Shown here: positions 9,920-18,280 of the stretch, one piece after another
Layout: each line of letters opens with the position of its first letter
Numbering within the stretch: position 1 is the first letter of the stretch
Assembly: GCF_900103475.1 (NCBI RefSeq)
Contig: NZ_FNHG01000003.1
Location: 1 to 64,000, forward strand
Origin: Maricaulis salignorans
GTDB lineage: Bacteria > Pseudomonadota > Alphaproteobacteria > Caulobacterales > Maricaulaceae
Reading direction: 5' to 3'
DNA length: 64,000 nucleotides
Translations under genes and position numbers: made by a program
The notes under the pieces: generated by a model
Told to the model about the DNA's origin: nothing
Database searches by the model: none
Seen by the model: the letters and a program-made list of their open reading frames with translations, nothing else

Positions 9920-9939
9920 GCAGGCGCTGCCGGTTTTTT
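9920..9939 (+). terminator. Weak candidate terminator after pyrG
   Basis: Fourteen bases past the pyrG stop, GCAG-GCG-CTGC can form a short hairpin and is followed within three bases by six T. The stem has only 4 bp, so the assignment is tentative. Confidence 0.3.
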
Positions 9940-10028
9940 CCGCCGGGATGCATCCAATCACAATCCCACATGCATCATGGATGAAGGGCGCTATTCTGCC
10001 CGGCATGGATGTGTGATGGGAGATGAAT

Positions 10029-10670
10029 ATGCGCAATCTGGTTTTGACCGCCGTCGCGGCCGCTACAATGTCCGCGGGGCTTGCCGCCGCCGAGGATGTT
10101 CAACAACTCGACCTGACAGGATTCGACCGCATCAATGCCGGTGGTGGTTATCAGCTGATCGTCACAGTTGGCGAAACATGGTCGGTGAATATCGAGGGCG
10201 ATGCCGGTGATTTCGACCGGCTCAAGGCCGAGGTCGATGGCGACGAACTCGCCTTGCGCCAGCGGACCCGTTTATTCCAGCGAAACCGCGGGCTTGATCT
10301 GACGGTGCGGGTCACGATGCCGGCCGTTGAGGCGCTTGATTTTCATCGCGGCGTCGCCAGTCACGTGTCGGGCATTGCCACAGATACCTTGTCCGTTGAG
10401 GTCAGCACTGGCGCCGAGGTCCAGCTTTCCGGGACGTGCGGCCGGCTCGATCTTGATCTCTCGACGGGCGGCATGCTGAGGGCGCGTGATCTGGTGTGCG
10501 AGTCCGTGGATATCGATTCCTCGACGGGCGGCGACGCTCGTGTCTTTGCCAGCGAACGCGCCGAGGCAAGCGCCTCGACCGGTGCCATGATCCGGATATT
10601 CGGCCAGCCGGCCGAGCGCGAGACGCGCGCTTCGATGGGTGGCGATATCCGCTTTGATCGCGGTGACTAG
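10029..10670 (+). CDS. Secreted DUF2807 (head-GIN, adhesin-like) protein
   Basis: A 213-residue exported protein with a Sec signal peptide (cleavage near SAGLAAAED). The rest is repetitive beta structure with recurrent small-residue turns (VSTGAEVQLSG, LSTGGMLRARD, SSTGGDARVF, ASTGAMIRIFG), matching the single-stranded beta-solenoid of DUF2807 proteins, whose function is unknown. GGGAG ends directly before the ATG at 10023, leaving no spacer, but sits 6 bases before the ATG at 10029, so the latter start is chosen. It ends on a CTAG shared with the convergent decarboxylase. Confidence 0.75.
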   Translation: MRNLVLTAVAAATMSAGLAAAEDVQQLDLTGFDRINAGGGYQLIVTVGETWSVNIEGDAGDFDRLKAEVDGDELALRQRTRLFQRNRGLDLTVRVTMPAVEALDFHRGVASHVSGIATDTLSVEVSTGAEVQLSGTCGRLDLDLSTGGMLRARDLVCESVDIDSSTGGDARVFASERAEASASTGAMIRIFGQPAERETRASMGGDIRFDRGD

Positions 10671-12064
10671 CGCGTCAGCTCGGCCATCACGGCCACGGCC
10701 GTCATGACATCTTCGCGGGAGCAGTCGAACTGGCCGACCTGGAAGCGGATGACGAAGCGGCCATCATGCACGGTCTGGGTCAGATAGGTGCGGCCGTCAG
10801 CATTGATGCGGTCGAGCAGGTCGCGGGTCTCGGGTTCGCCTTTGTAGCAAAAGGTGAAGAGCGAGAAGCGGCACGGCGTCACGATCTGAAAGCCGGGCAG
10901 GGCGGCCATCGCCGCTTCAGCCTCGCGCGCCCAGGTAATGTGATTGCGGATCCGTGTGCGCAAGCCTTCCAGCCCGTAGGCGCGAATCAGGAACCATAAC
11001 TTCAGCGCCCGGAAGCGGCGCCCGAGCGGCACGGTCCATTCGCTGTAATTGACCAGACCCTCCGCGCCGCCATCATCGAGGCCCGGCGTTTCGAGATAAT
11101 CCGGCCGCAGGCCCAGCGTGCGCACTTGCGGGCCCGGGTCGGCGAGGAACTGGATCGAGCAATCGAACTGGGCGCCGAGCCATTTATGCGGGTTGAAGAC
11201 AATCGAATCCGCCGCCTCGATGCCGGCCCAGATCTCGCGCAATTCCGGACAGATCATCGCCGAGCCCGCCCAGGCCGCGTCAACATGGCTGTAGAGGCCT
11301 TCAGCCGCCGCGATGGCGAGGATGGCGGCAATCGGGTCGGACGCGCCCACCGAGGTGCCACCGACGCACAGCACCACACCGGCGGGCAGATATCCGGCGG
11401 CCCGGTCCGCGGCGATGGCGGCGCCCAGGGCTTCGGGACGCATGGAATCATTCGCGTCGGTAGCGATCTTCAGCAGATTGTCCTGGCCGATCCCGGCAAT
11501 GCGGATCGCCTTGTCGATCGAGGAGTGGGCCTGGGCGGAGGCGTAGATACGCAGCCTCGGCTGGCCGGACAGGCCGTCGGTATTGCCGGACCAGCCAAGG
11601 GCACGCTCGCGCATGGTCAGGATGGCGGCGAGGGTGGCGGAGGAGGCGCTGTCCTGGATGACGCCGCGAAACCCGCCCGGCAGGCCGAGCGCCTGGCGCA
11701 TCCAGTCGACCATGCGTGTTTCCATCTCGGTCGCCGCCGGTGAGGTCTGCCACAGCATGCATTGCGCGCCCATGGCCGCCGTGAGCTGTTCGGCCAGCAT
11801 TGAGGCGGGCGCCACATTGGCGGGGAAATAGGCAAAGAAGCGCGGATGCTGCCAATGCGTCATGCCGTCGGGCACGATGGCTTCGAAATCGGCGAAGATC
11901 CGCTCCATCGTCTCGGCGTCTTCCGGCGGCGAGGCGGGGAGCTGTCTCAGGATGTCGCCGGGCTGGGACTGGGCGCGCACCGGGCGATCGCGCAAATTGG
12001 TCAGGTAACCGACCGTCCAGTCGGTGATCCGCTTGGCCCAGCGGCCATAAGTGTCCAGATCCAT
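10667..12064 (-). CDS. Pyridoxal-phosphate-dependent amino-acid decarboxylase (group II family)
   Basis: A 465-residue fold-type I PLP enzyme of the aromatic amino acid/glutamate/histidine decarboxylase family. Visible motifs are the substrate loop THWQHPRFFAYFP, the HSSIDKA segment, the cofactor-binding HVDAAWAGSA and the Schiff-base lysine in FNPHKWLGAQFDCS. The substrate cannot be read from sequence; aromatic amino acids are the commonest guess. ATG at 12064 is preceded by GCGAGGCAGG. The frame stays open about 350 bases further upstream through a hairpin-rich stretch judged non-coding. The gene stands alone and is convergent with the DUF2807 gene. Confidence 0.88.
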   Translation of the reverse strand: MDLDTYGRWAKRITDWTVGYLTNLRDRPVRAQSQPGDILRQLPASPPEDAETMERIFADFEAIVPDGMTHWQHPRFFAYFPANVAPASMLAEQLTAAMGAQCMLWQTSPAATEMETRMVDWMRQALGLPGGFRGVIQDSASSATLAAILTMRERALGWSGNTDGLSGQPRLRIYASAQAHSSIDKAIRIAGIGQDNLLKIATDANDSMRPEALGAAIAADRAAGYLPAGVVLCVGGTSVGASDPIAAILAIAAAEGLYSHVDAAWAGSAMICPELREIWAGIEAADSIVFNPHKWLGAQFDCSIQFLADPGPQVRTLGLRPDYLETPGLDDGGAEGLVNYSEWTVPLGRRFRALKLWFLIRAYGLEGLRTRIRNHITWAREAEAAMAALPGFQIVTPCRFSLFTFCYKGEPETRDLLDRINADGRTYLTQTVHDGRFVIRFQVGQFDCSREDVMTAVAVMAELTR

Positions 12065-12804
12065 GGCCTGCCTCGCTTTGATGCTTTGCCCGGGTCCAAT
12101 TCGCAAAATTGGAATCGTTTGGGAGAGGGCTCCTACTACTACAACGACTATGGCGAGGAAGCGTAGGGGGCGTGCGCTGATGCTAGACGGGTGCACGTCG
12201 TCCGGCGGGGCTTCTGTTGGTGCTAACGATGTCAAAGAGCTGTGCCGGTGGAGTATAGCCGGTCGCGGCGGGGTGGCGGATAAGCGCCAAGGCCGGGACG
12301 TGGTCCGGTCCAAAGGACCGGTGCATGTCCCGACTGAGTGGGCGCGCGAATCCCGTTGGCGGACCGACTTTGCCCGGTTGAGAGCCTTGCGAACCGGCGC
12401 TCTACCCAGGTCGGGCATACATCCGTTTCAAGGAAACGGGACCAGCTCCCGTGTGTTGCCCTGGCTTTGCCCCGATCAACAGGGGTGGGGCAGGCCTGAC
12501 CGGTGTCGCAAGACCCGGCCACCGGACATATCCCAGTTCAGCAAACCGGCCCGCGCGGCCAGACCCCGCCCTGAAAACCATGCCGGGAGTCGGCCAGACT
12601 GGACTTGTCTCGTCAAGGGTCATGACCGCGCAGCGGCGCTACGCGCCCTTGACGAGACAAGTCCAGTCTGGCGCCCTTGCTTGGCAAGGGTTTCAGGGAT
12701 GGCTCTGCCCGGCGCGGGCGGGAGCGGGATTGGAAATTCAATTGATCTTATGGATACTTGGCTTGCGGAAATGCGTGCCTGCCCCCATCAATTTTTTCCA
12801 GCAA
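12065..12804. other. 740-bp gene-free stretch rich in hairpins
   Basis: No ORF here resembles a protein, although both strands have open frames. Readable structure includes CCGGTCC-AAA-GGACCGG (12305-12321) and a nested pair, CCGAC/GTCGG enclosing CCGGTT/AACCGG (12364-12414). Two hairpins compete for the same bases: CCGTTTC/GAAACGG (12423-12439) and ACGGGA/TCCCGT (12436-12452). A large perfect inverted repeat lies at 12593-12672. Near 12131-12151, minus-strand reading gives Ile followed by five Val codons. It could be a mobile-element remnant, a structured RNA or the leader of the decarboxylase gene. No known RNA family signature was recognised. Confidence 0.6.
12593..12672. repeat. Perfect 27-bp inverted repeat with 26-base loop
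   Basis: The left arm 12593-12619 and right arm 12646-12672 are exact reverse complements, around a 26-base loop. Weaker inverted similarity continues outward (CCCTGAAA and GCCCGCGC blocks on both sides), so the full inverted duplication is about 70-75 bases per arm. No T-tract follows, so it is not an ordinary terminator. It looks like a palindromic repeat unit or a miniature transposable element. Confidence 0.85.
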
Positions 12805-13062
12805 TCAGGGCTTTTTGCGATCGGCATGATTTCTATAGCCGCAAACGGCCAGTGTGATCAGTACGGACAGGACGGCCCAGGCAATCGCGATGGCCACACT
12901 TAAAGGCAGCACCGTTGATAACAAGGAAGGTCCGGTACCTGTAAAAAATTCCAGATAGAGCGTGTATATGACGAGAGCAAGTTCGAAGGCGCCAACCCCC
13001 CAAAGGAAGATTGGTTGAAAAGTCTCAGTGAACCGGATTTCGAAATCTCGCCGAATATTCAT
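12805..13062 (-). CDS. Small two-helix membrane protein
   Basis: An 85-residue protein of unknown function with two clear hydrophobic helices (roughly residues 14-34 and 45-70), a short charged N-terminus (MNIRRDFEIRF) and a basic tail (YRNHADRKKP). No family is recognised. ATG at 13062 was chosen because residues before it in the open frame are Cys/Arg-rich and unlike protein. It lies downstream of and on the same strand as the TetR gene, 114 bases away, but has no visible functional link. Confidence 0.55.
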   Translation of the reverse strand: MNIRRDFEIRFTETFQPIFLWGVGAFELALVIYTLYLEFFTGTGPSLLSTVLPLSVAIAIAWAVLSVLITLAVCGYRNHADRKKP

Positions 13063-13176
13063 GACGGTAGTGTTATCCCAACCCTTCGAGTTCAGGCAAG
13101 GGCGCCAACGATGTTTCAGTCGGCAGGATAAATGGTGACAGGGCCGCAATTGCGGCCGGTCACACACGCGCTCTGA

Positions 13177-13821
13177 TCATTTCGCCAACAAACCGCCCGT
13201 CGCCTGCCGCACCAGCTTCTCGGGATCAGACCAGGGGTAGCCATTGATCGTGATCAGATTGTGCGCGATGCCGTTGAGGGCGCACATGAGGAGGTCGGTC
13301 TTGAGGCGCAATTCCCCGGCCTCCGTGTCGCCTCCCAGGGCGCAATCGAGGTGTGTGCGCAGCATTTCGAACCGGGCCAGCAGGGCGGGGTCGGAAACAA
13401 AGCCGACGACATCGGACAGGCTGACCCCGCCCGACATGAACACCATGAAATAGTGCTCGCGATGCTCCAGCCAGTAGGCGACATAGCCTGTGGCGACCGC
13501 ATTGAGGCGCGCCACCGGCTCGCTATGCCGAGCGGCGATTTGCTCAAGCCCGTCAAAAAGCTCGTCGAACACATCCGCCCATAGCGTGCGCAGGATGTCG
13601 ATCTTGCTGTCGAAATACTTGTACAGCGTCATCGCCGTGCAGCCGGCCTCCTGCGCCAGCCGGCGCATCGATATCGCCGCATAACCTTCGCCCTGGAACA
13701 GACGCAGGGCACAGGCCGAGATCTGGCCGCGCATATCGGCGATCTGCTCCGGCGATCGCGCGGGCCGCCCTCTGGTGCGGCGTTCCGGTGTGCGGCCTTC
13801 GGCTTGTTTTGGCGCGGCCAT
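13177..13821 (-). CDS. TetR/AcrR-family transcriptional regulator
   Basis: A 214-residue repressor-type regulator. After a basic N-terminal tail (RRTRGRPARSPEQ), residues 28-80 form the TetR helix-turn-helix (ALRLFQGEGYAAISMRRLA, then AGCTAMTLYKYFDSK). The remainder is an all-helical ligand-binding and dimer domain, which cannot be matched to a ligand. It is divergent from a DUF2147-membrane protein pair, and the 89-base intergenic space holds a strong promoter overlapped by a palindrome. Local control of that pair is therefore the natural inference. Confidence 0.88.
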   Translation of the reverse strand: MAAPKQAEGRTPERRTRGRPARSPEQIADMRGQISACALRLFQGEGYAAISMRRLAQEAGCTAMTLYKYFDSKIDILRTLWADVFDELFDGLEQIAARHSEPVARLNAVATGYVAYWLEHREHYFMVFMSGGVSLSDVVGFVSDPALLARFEMLRTHLDCALGGDTEAGELRLKTDLLMCALNGIAHNLITINGYPWSDPEKLVRQATGGLLAK

Positions 13822-13855
13822 GTTCCGCCTTTCCTACGCTTTGAGTCCGCCTGTC

Positions 13856-13891
13856 TTGACACAGGCGATACATTAAATATAACGCGTACTA
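13856..13891 (+). promoter_or_regulatory. Sigma70-type promoter with overlapping palindrome, probable TetR operator
   Basis: TTGACA (13856-13861), a 16-base spacer and TATAAC (13878-13883) form a near-consensus plus-strand promoter about 25 bases upstream of the DUF2147 start. The -10 is embedded in TATAACGCGTACTA (13878-13891), a palindrome of form TA-N2-ACGCGT-N2-TA. Binding there would block the promoter. That the neighbouring TetR protein binds it is inferred from position. Confidence 0.6.
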
Positions 13892-13910
13892 ATTAAATCA
13901 GAGAGCGACC

Positions 13911-14345
13911 ATGCCGTCCACTGTCCTTGTGTCCATCTTTTCCTACCTCGTCCTGGCCGCGGGTGCCAGCGCCGCACCGGTCGACGCGCTTGCCGGCCAA
14001 TGGCGCACGGTCCGGCACGGCGCCCTGGTCGAGATCAGTGATTGCGGCGACGGGACGCCCTGCGGCGCGCTGGTCTGGGTCGAGGACAGCGTTTCCGGTG
14101 GCCAGCTCCATGACGTTCGAAATCGCCAGCCGGACCTGCGCGAGCACCCCCTGATCGGCGTTCCGATCCTGTGGGGTTTCTTGCCCGACGGGGAGGGGTG
14201 GCAGGGTGGCCGCCTCTACAATCCCGACGACGGCAAGGATTTCCGCGCCCGTCTGGAACTGTTGTCCCCAAAAAAACTTCGTGTGACCGCCTGCCTCGGC
14301 CCGTTTTGCCGCAGCCAGGTCTGGACGCGTGTCAACAATCCCTGA
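13911..14345 (+). CDS. DUF2147-family exported protein
   Basis: A 144-residue protein with a Sec signal peptide (about residues 1-21, cleavage after ASA) and a mature beta-rich domain typical of DUF2147. Motifs include ALAGQWRTVRHG, GTPCGALVWVED, PLIGVPILWGF, GGRLYNPDDGKDF and VTACLGPFCRSQVWTR. The family is periplasmic or extracellular with no established activity. Mature cysteines suggest one or two disulfides. It is the first gene of a pair with the membrane protein 19 bases downstream, under the promoter facing the TetR gene. Confidence 0.82.
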   Translation: MPSTVLVSIFSYLVLAAGASAAPVDALAGQWRTVRHGALVEISDCGDGTPCGALVWVEDSVSGGQLHDVRNRQPDLREHPLIGVPILWGFLPDGEGWQGGRLYNPDDGKDFRARLELLSPKKLRVTACLGPFCRSQVWTRVNNP

Positions 14346-14364
14346 AAACAGAGCGAGACCCGCA

Positions 14365-14793
14365 ATGACAACACCAACCCGCATGACCGGCCGCGAGCTT
14401 CTGGCCTTCCGCATCCTGTTCGTGATCTCCGCGCTGTGGAATTTCGCCGGCGCCTTCCCGGGCTTTTTCGACAGCGCGGGAATGTTCGAGCGTGAGTTTG
14501 GCCGGGCGCTGACCGATCCGGTTCTGGTGGCGGTCTATCGCGGCGCATGGGTCACGGCCCTGCTGTATGGTTTCGGCTTCCTGGCCGTCGCCCATGACCC
14601 GGTCCGCCATTCCGGCGTGGTGCTGATGGGCGGCGTCGGCAAGGCGCTGTTCGCCATCAACCTGCTCTACATGTATCTGAACGGCTGGACGTCCGACTTC
14701 GCCATCGTGGTCATCGGCGGTGACGTCATATTCGTCGCACTCTTCGTGCAATACTTCCGGCGGCTGCATCACCATGGTCACAGGGCCGTTTGA
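14365..14793 (+). CDS. Four-helix integral membrane protein, function unknown
   Basis: A 142-residue protein with four hydrophobic helices, short loops and a His-rich C-terminus (FRRLHHHGHRAV). The pattern FRILFVISALWNFAGAF, an amphipathic segment, then further helices is seen in small uncharacterised membrane proteins. No catalytic motif is visible. It starts 19 bases after the DUF2147 gene, so the two probably form a TetR-controlled operon. ATG at 14365 was chosen over an upstream in-frame GTG because that would overlap the preceding gene. Confidence 0.65.
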   Translation: MTTPTRMTGRELLAFRILFVISALWNFAGAFPGFFDSAGMFEREFGRALTDPVLVAVYRGAWVTALLYGFGFLAVAHDPVRHSGVVLMGGVGKALFAINLLYMYLNGWTSDFAIVVIGGDVIFVALFVQYFRRLHHHGHRAV

Positions 14794-15141
14794 CCGTCTG
14801 GGCGTCGTCCGTTTACCCCGGATCTGTGCTCAGTTGAGGCTATTCGTGCCGAACCAAGGCAAGCTGTGCCCTGACAGCCATTCGCTGGGTCTGTGAAGGA
14901 TGGGTGCGAGAGAAAAAGGGCGGCGTCGTGATGCAGTCGACCTAAGTTCAAATGAGTGTTCGTGTCTCGTGATCGTGCGGTCTGCGGCGTCGCCCACAAA
15001 AGGTTAATACACCGGCTGGCCGCGAATGTCACGAAGAAGCGTCGCGAACGCTTGCACAGCCAGTTCGAAGCGGCTATACGGCGCGGCTCGAACCGGTGGT
15101 TTTTGCCATCTTCAACCGTATTCAGCATCGTGGAGAGCCTG
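14794..15141. other. Intergenic region before rpmF
   Basis: A 348-bp stretch without a convincing gene. Open frames on both strands give Arg/Ser-rich translations unlike real proteins. Apart from the rpmF promoter near its right end, I see no repeat or RNA signature. Confidence 0.5.
15052..15080 (+). promoter_or_regulatory. Probable rpmF promoter
   Basis: TTGCAC (15052-15057), a 17-base spacer and TATACG (15075-15080) give a good sigma70-type promoter, predicting a 5' leader of about 55 bases before rpmF. Confidence 0.55.
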
Positions 15142-15324
15142 ATGGCCGTCCCTAAAAGAAAAACTACGCCGTCCAAGCGCGGCATGCGCCGCAGCCACGA
15201 CGCCCTGTCCAACCCTGTCTATGTCGAAGACAAGGATTCCGGCGAGCTGCGTCGTCCGCACCATGTCGATCTGAAGTCCGGCATGTATCGCGGCCGCCAG
15301 ATCCTCGACGTCAAGGACGATTGA
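15142..15324 (+). CDS. rpmF: 50S ribosomal protein L32
   Basis: A 60-residue ribosomal protein of the large subunit. It begins [20 protein letters not shown], the signature L32 start, and ends in the basic/acidic tail [12 protein letters not shown]. It lacks the zinc-binding cysteines of some L32 versions, as is normal in alphaproteobacteria. ATG at 15142 follows GGAGAG. It is a single-gene unit, with its own promoter and a strong terminator before eno. Confidence 0.97.
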   Translation: MAVPKRKTTPSKRGMRRSHDALSNPVYVEDKDSGELRRPHHVDLKSGMYRGRQILDVKDD

Positions 15325-15371
15325 TTCGTCCAGCTTGCGGCACCGAGGGTGCTGCGCGCATGAATTTTCAT

Positions 15372-15410
15372 CAGGCGCGTTCCGGAAACCGGGGCGCGCC
15401 TGTTGCGTTT
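15372..15410 (+). terminator. Rho-independent terminator of rpmF
   Basis: A 14-bp stem (15372-15385 with 15389-15402, 12 Watson-Crick pairs plus two U-G pairs) closed by an AAA loop and followed by a T-rich tract (TTGCGTTT). Confidence 0.8.
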
Positions 15411-15472
15411 CAGCCCTGATCGGGCCCCGCCTGCCAAGCCGGGCTTTGACTCGCGCCGGGCTTTGGCTATGA

Positions 15473-16780
<1,308 letters not shown>

Positions 16781-16805
16781 GCCGTAGCGCCCTGGGGGGG
16801 GAATC

Positions 16806-17588
16806 GTGGACATTCATCGCCATAATGCCGCCGCCTGGAATGCGGAATCCGATCGCGGTGACAGTCCGTGGTGCCAGCCCGTCAGTGCCGAACTGATCGC
16901 TGCGGCCCGGGATGGTGACTGGTCGGTGATCCTCACGCCCAATAAAGCTGTCCCGAAAGCCTGGTTCGGCGAACTGACCGGCGCGCGCGTGCTGTGTCTG
17001 GCCGGTTCGGGCGGGCAACAGGCGCCGGTGCTGGCGGCTGCGGGCGCCGATGTGACCGTGCTGGATATTTCGGCGGCACAATTGGCCAAGGACGTCTTCG
17101 TCGCCGAGCGCGACGGGCTCGACCTGGCCGTGATCGAGGCCGATATGACGCGTCTGTCGGACCATGTCAGCGGCGCGTTCGATCTGATCTTCCACCCCAT
17201 CTCCAACCTCTTCATTGCCGATCTGATGCCGGTCTGGCGCCAGTGCGCCGCGGTGCTCAAGCCGGGCGGGCGCTTGCTGTCGGGATTCGTCAATCCGGAC
17301 TTCTGGCTGTTCGACCATGACGAGATCGAAGCCGGCGGGCCTTTGCTGGTCAGGCATAGCTTGCCCTTCGATGCGGCACGCGATCTGCCCAGCTCCCGGG
17401 TCGAGGCGCGAATCAGCGAGCGCGAGGCGCTGGAGTTCAGCCATAGCCTGGAAACCCAGATCGGTGGCCAGATCGAGGCCGGTCTGTTGATCGCCGGGTT
17501 TTACCAGGATGACTGGTCTGATGAGGCAACCCCGCTCAATGCCTTTATGCCAACCGGCTTTGCTACGCTGGCCGTGAAGCCCGGCTGA
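16806..17588 (+). CDS. Class I SAM-dependent methyltransferase
   Basis: A 260-residue methyltransferase. The SAM-binding Rossmann core is at about residues 58-160: motif I VLCLAGSGGQQAP, the acidic strand end VTVLDIS, then IEADMTRLS and the motif IV-like FDLIFHPIS, followed by LKPGGRLLSGF. The N-terminus (HNAAAWNAESDRGDSPWCQP) resembles small-molecule methyltransferases, but the substrate cannot be named. Translation starts at GTG (16806) after a run of G. It lies 25 bases after eno on the same strand and may be read through from it. Confidence 0.85.
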   Translation: MDIHRHNAAAWNAESDRGDSPWCQPVSAELIAAARDGDWSVILTPNKAVPKAWFGELTGARVLCLAGSGGQQAPVLAAAGADVTVLDISAAQLAKDVFVAERDGLDLAVIEADMTRLSDHVSGAFDLIFHPISNLFIADLMPVWRQCAAVLKPGGRLLSGFVNPDFWLFDHDEIEAGGPLLVRHSLPFDAARDLPSSRVEARISEREALEFSHSLETQIGGQIEAGLLIAGFYQDDWSDEATPLNAFMPTGFATLAVKPG

Positions 17589-17753
17589 CGCGCCATATCG
17601 GTGCGGTCGTCGGGATCTCGATCCCTGCCGGTTTCGGCGCTGGCTGCGGGCCGGTTCTTACCGAGGCCTGAATCCCGGATTCACGCTTCCTAAAGCCTGA
17701 TCGTGTTCAATCAGCCTCATCAAACAGGCCGAAAAGGCCGAAGATCAGGGTGT

Positions 17754-18065
17754 GTGGCATTGGACGCGATCAAGCGTATTCTTCCCAGTTGTTTTCTCGC
17801 GGTCGCCATTGCCTATTTCGGCTTTCATGCGCTGACGGGCGAGCAGGGTGTGCTCAACTGGATCGTCGTCAAGAATGACCTCCACGCCGCTGAAATCGAA
17901 CTCGCCGAAACCCGCCTTGAACGTGAAGCGCTGGAAACCACGGCCGCGCGCCTGCGCTCCGACAGTCTCGACCTCGATTATGTCGAGGAACGCGCCCGCA
18001 CGATTTTGAACGTCGCCCACCCGCGCGACTTTATCGTCGAGATCGCCACCGACGACGGCCGTTAG
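17754..18065 (+). CDS. ftsB: Septum formation initiator FtsB
   Basis: A small bitopic division protein linking FtsL and FtsQ in the divisome. It is 103 residues: one membrane helix (about 10-27), then a periplasmic coiled coil rich in Glu/Leu/Arg (AEIELAETRLEREALE), then the conserved LDYVEERARTILNV segment. The GTG at 17754 with AGGG upstream gives the usual length; an earlier in-frame GTG at 17703 would add a basic 17-residue extension. Its place between eno and pdhA is standard in alphaproteobacteria. Confidence 0.85.
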   Translation: MALDAIKRILPSCFLAVAIAYFGFHALTGEQGVLNWIVVKNDLHAAEIELAETRLEREALETTAARLRSDSLDLDYVEERARTILNVAHPRDFIVEIATDDGR

Positions 18066-18107
18066 GCCGACCTTGGCCGGCCAGCCTTTATCATCCCCGG
18101 ACATGTT

Positions 18108-18135
18108 CGTCTTCCTGACCTAAGCCAGGATGACG
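18108..18135. repeat. Short palindromic (REP-like) hairpin
   Basis: The arms CGTCTTCCTG and CAGGATGACG pair with one T-T mismatch around an 8-base loop, within the 215-bp gap between ftsB and pdhA. The CGTC..TCC / GGA..GACG form resembles intergenic palindromes common in alphaproteobacteria and is related in style to the element inside pdhC. Confidence 0.5.
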
Positions 18136-18280
18136 CATTGAGTGTCGTGCGCCTGCGCGACGCTCAGCTTTCCTTGCACTGGCGAGATGTCGTGCAGCGG
18201 CTTGCCCGTGACGGGTGGTATCTGATACATGGCGGTGGAGACACAGAGGAGCGCGAGACGTTTGTTTCGTGTACGAATTA

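Noticed and set aside
12364-12414. tRNA-like fragment (GGTAGAGCGCCGGTT on the minus strand)
   Set aside because: It has stems resembling a D-arm and anticodon arm but no acceptor stem, T-loop or CCA, so it is not a tRNA; kept only as part of the structured region.
12051-12857. Plus-strand 268-residue open frame in the hairpin-rich region
   Set aside because: The translation is Arg/Gly/Pro-rich with no recognisable fold, and the underlying DNA is palindromic repeat sequence.
14778-15212. Minus-strand 144-residue open frame opposite rpmF
   Set aside because: It is antisense to rpmF and its promoter, with no ribosome site and no protein-like features.
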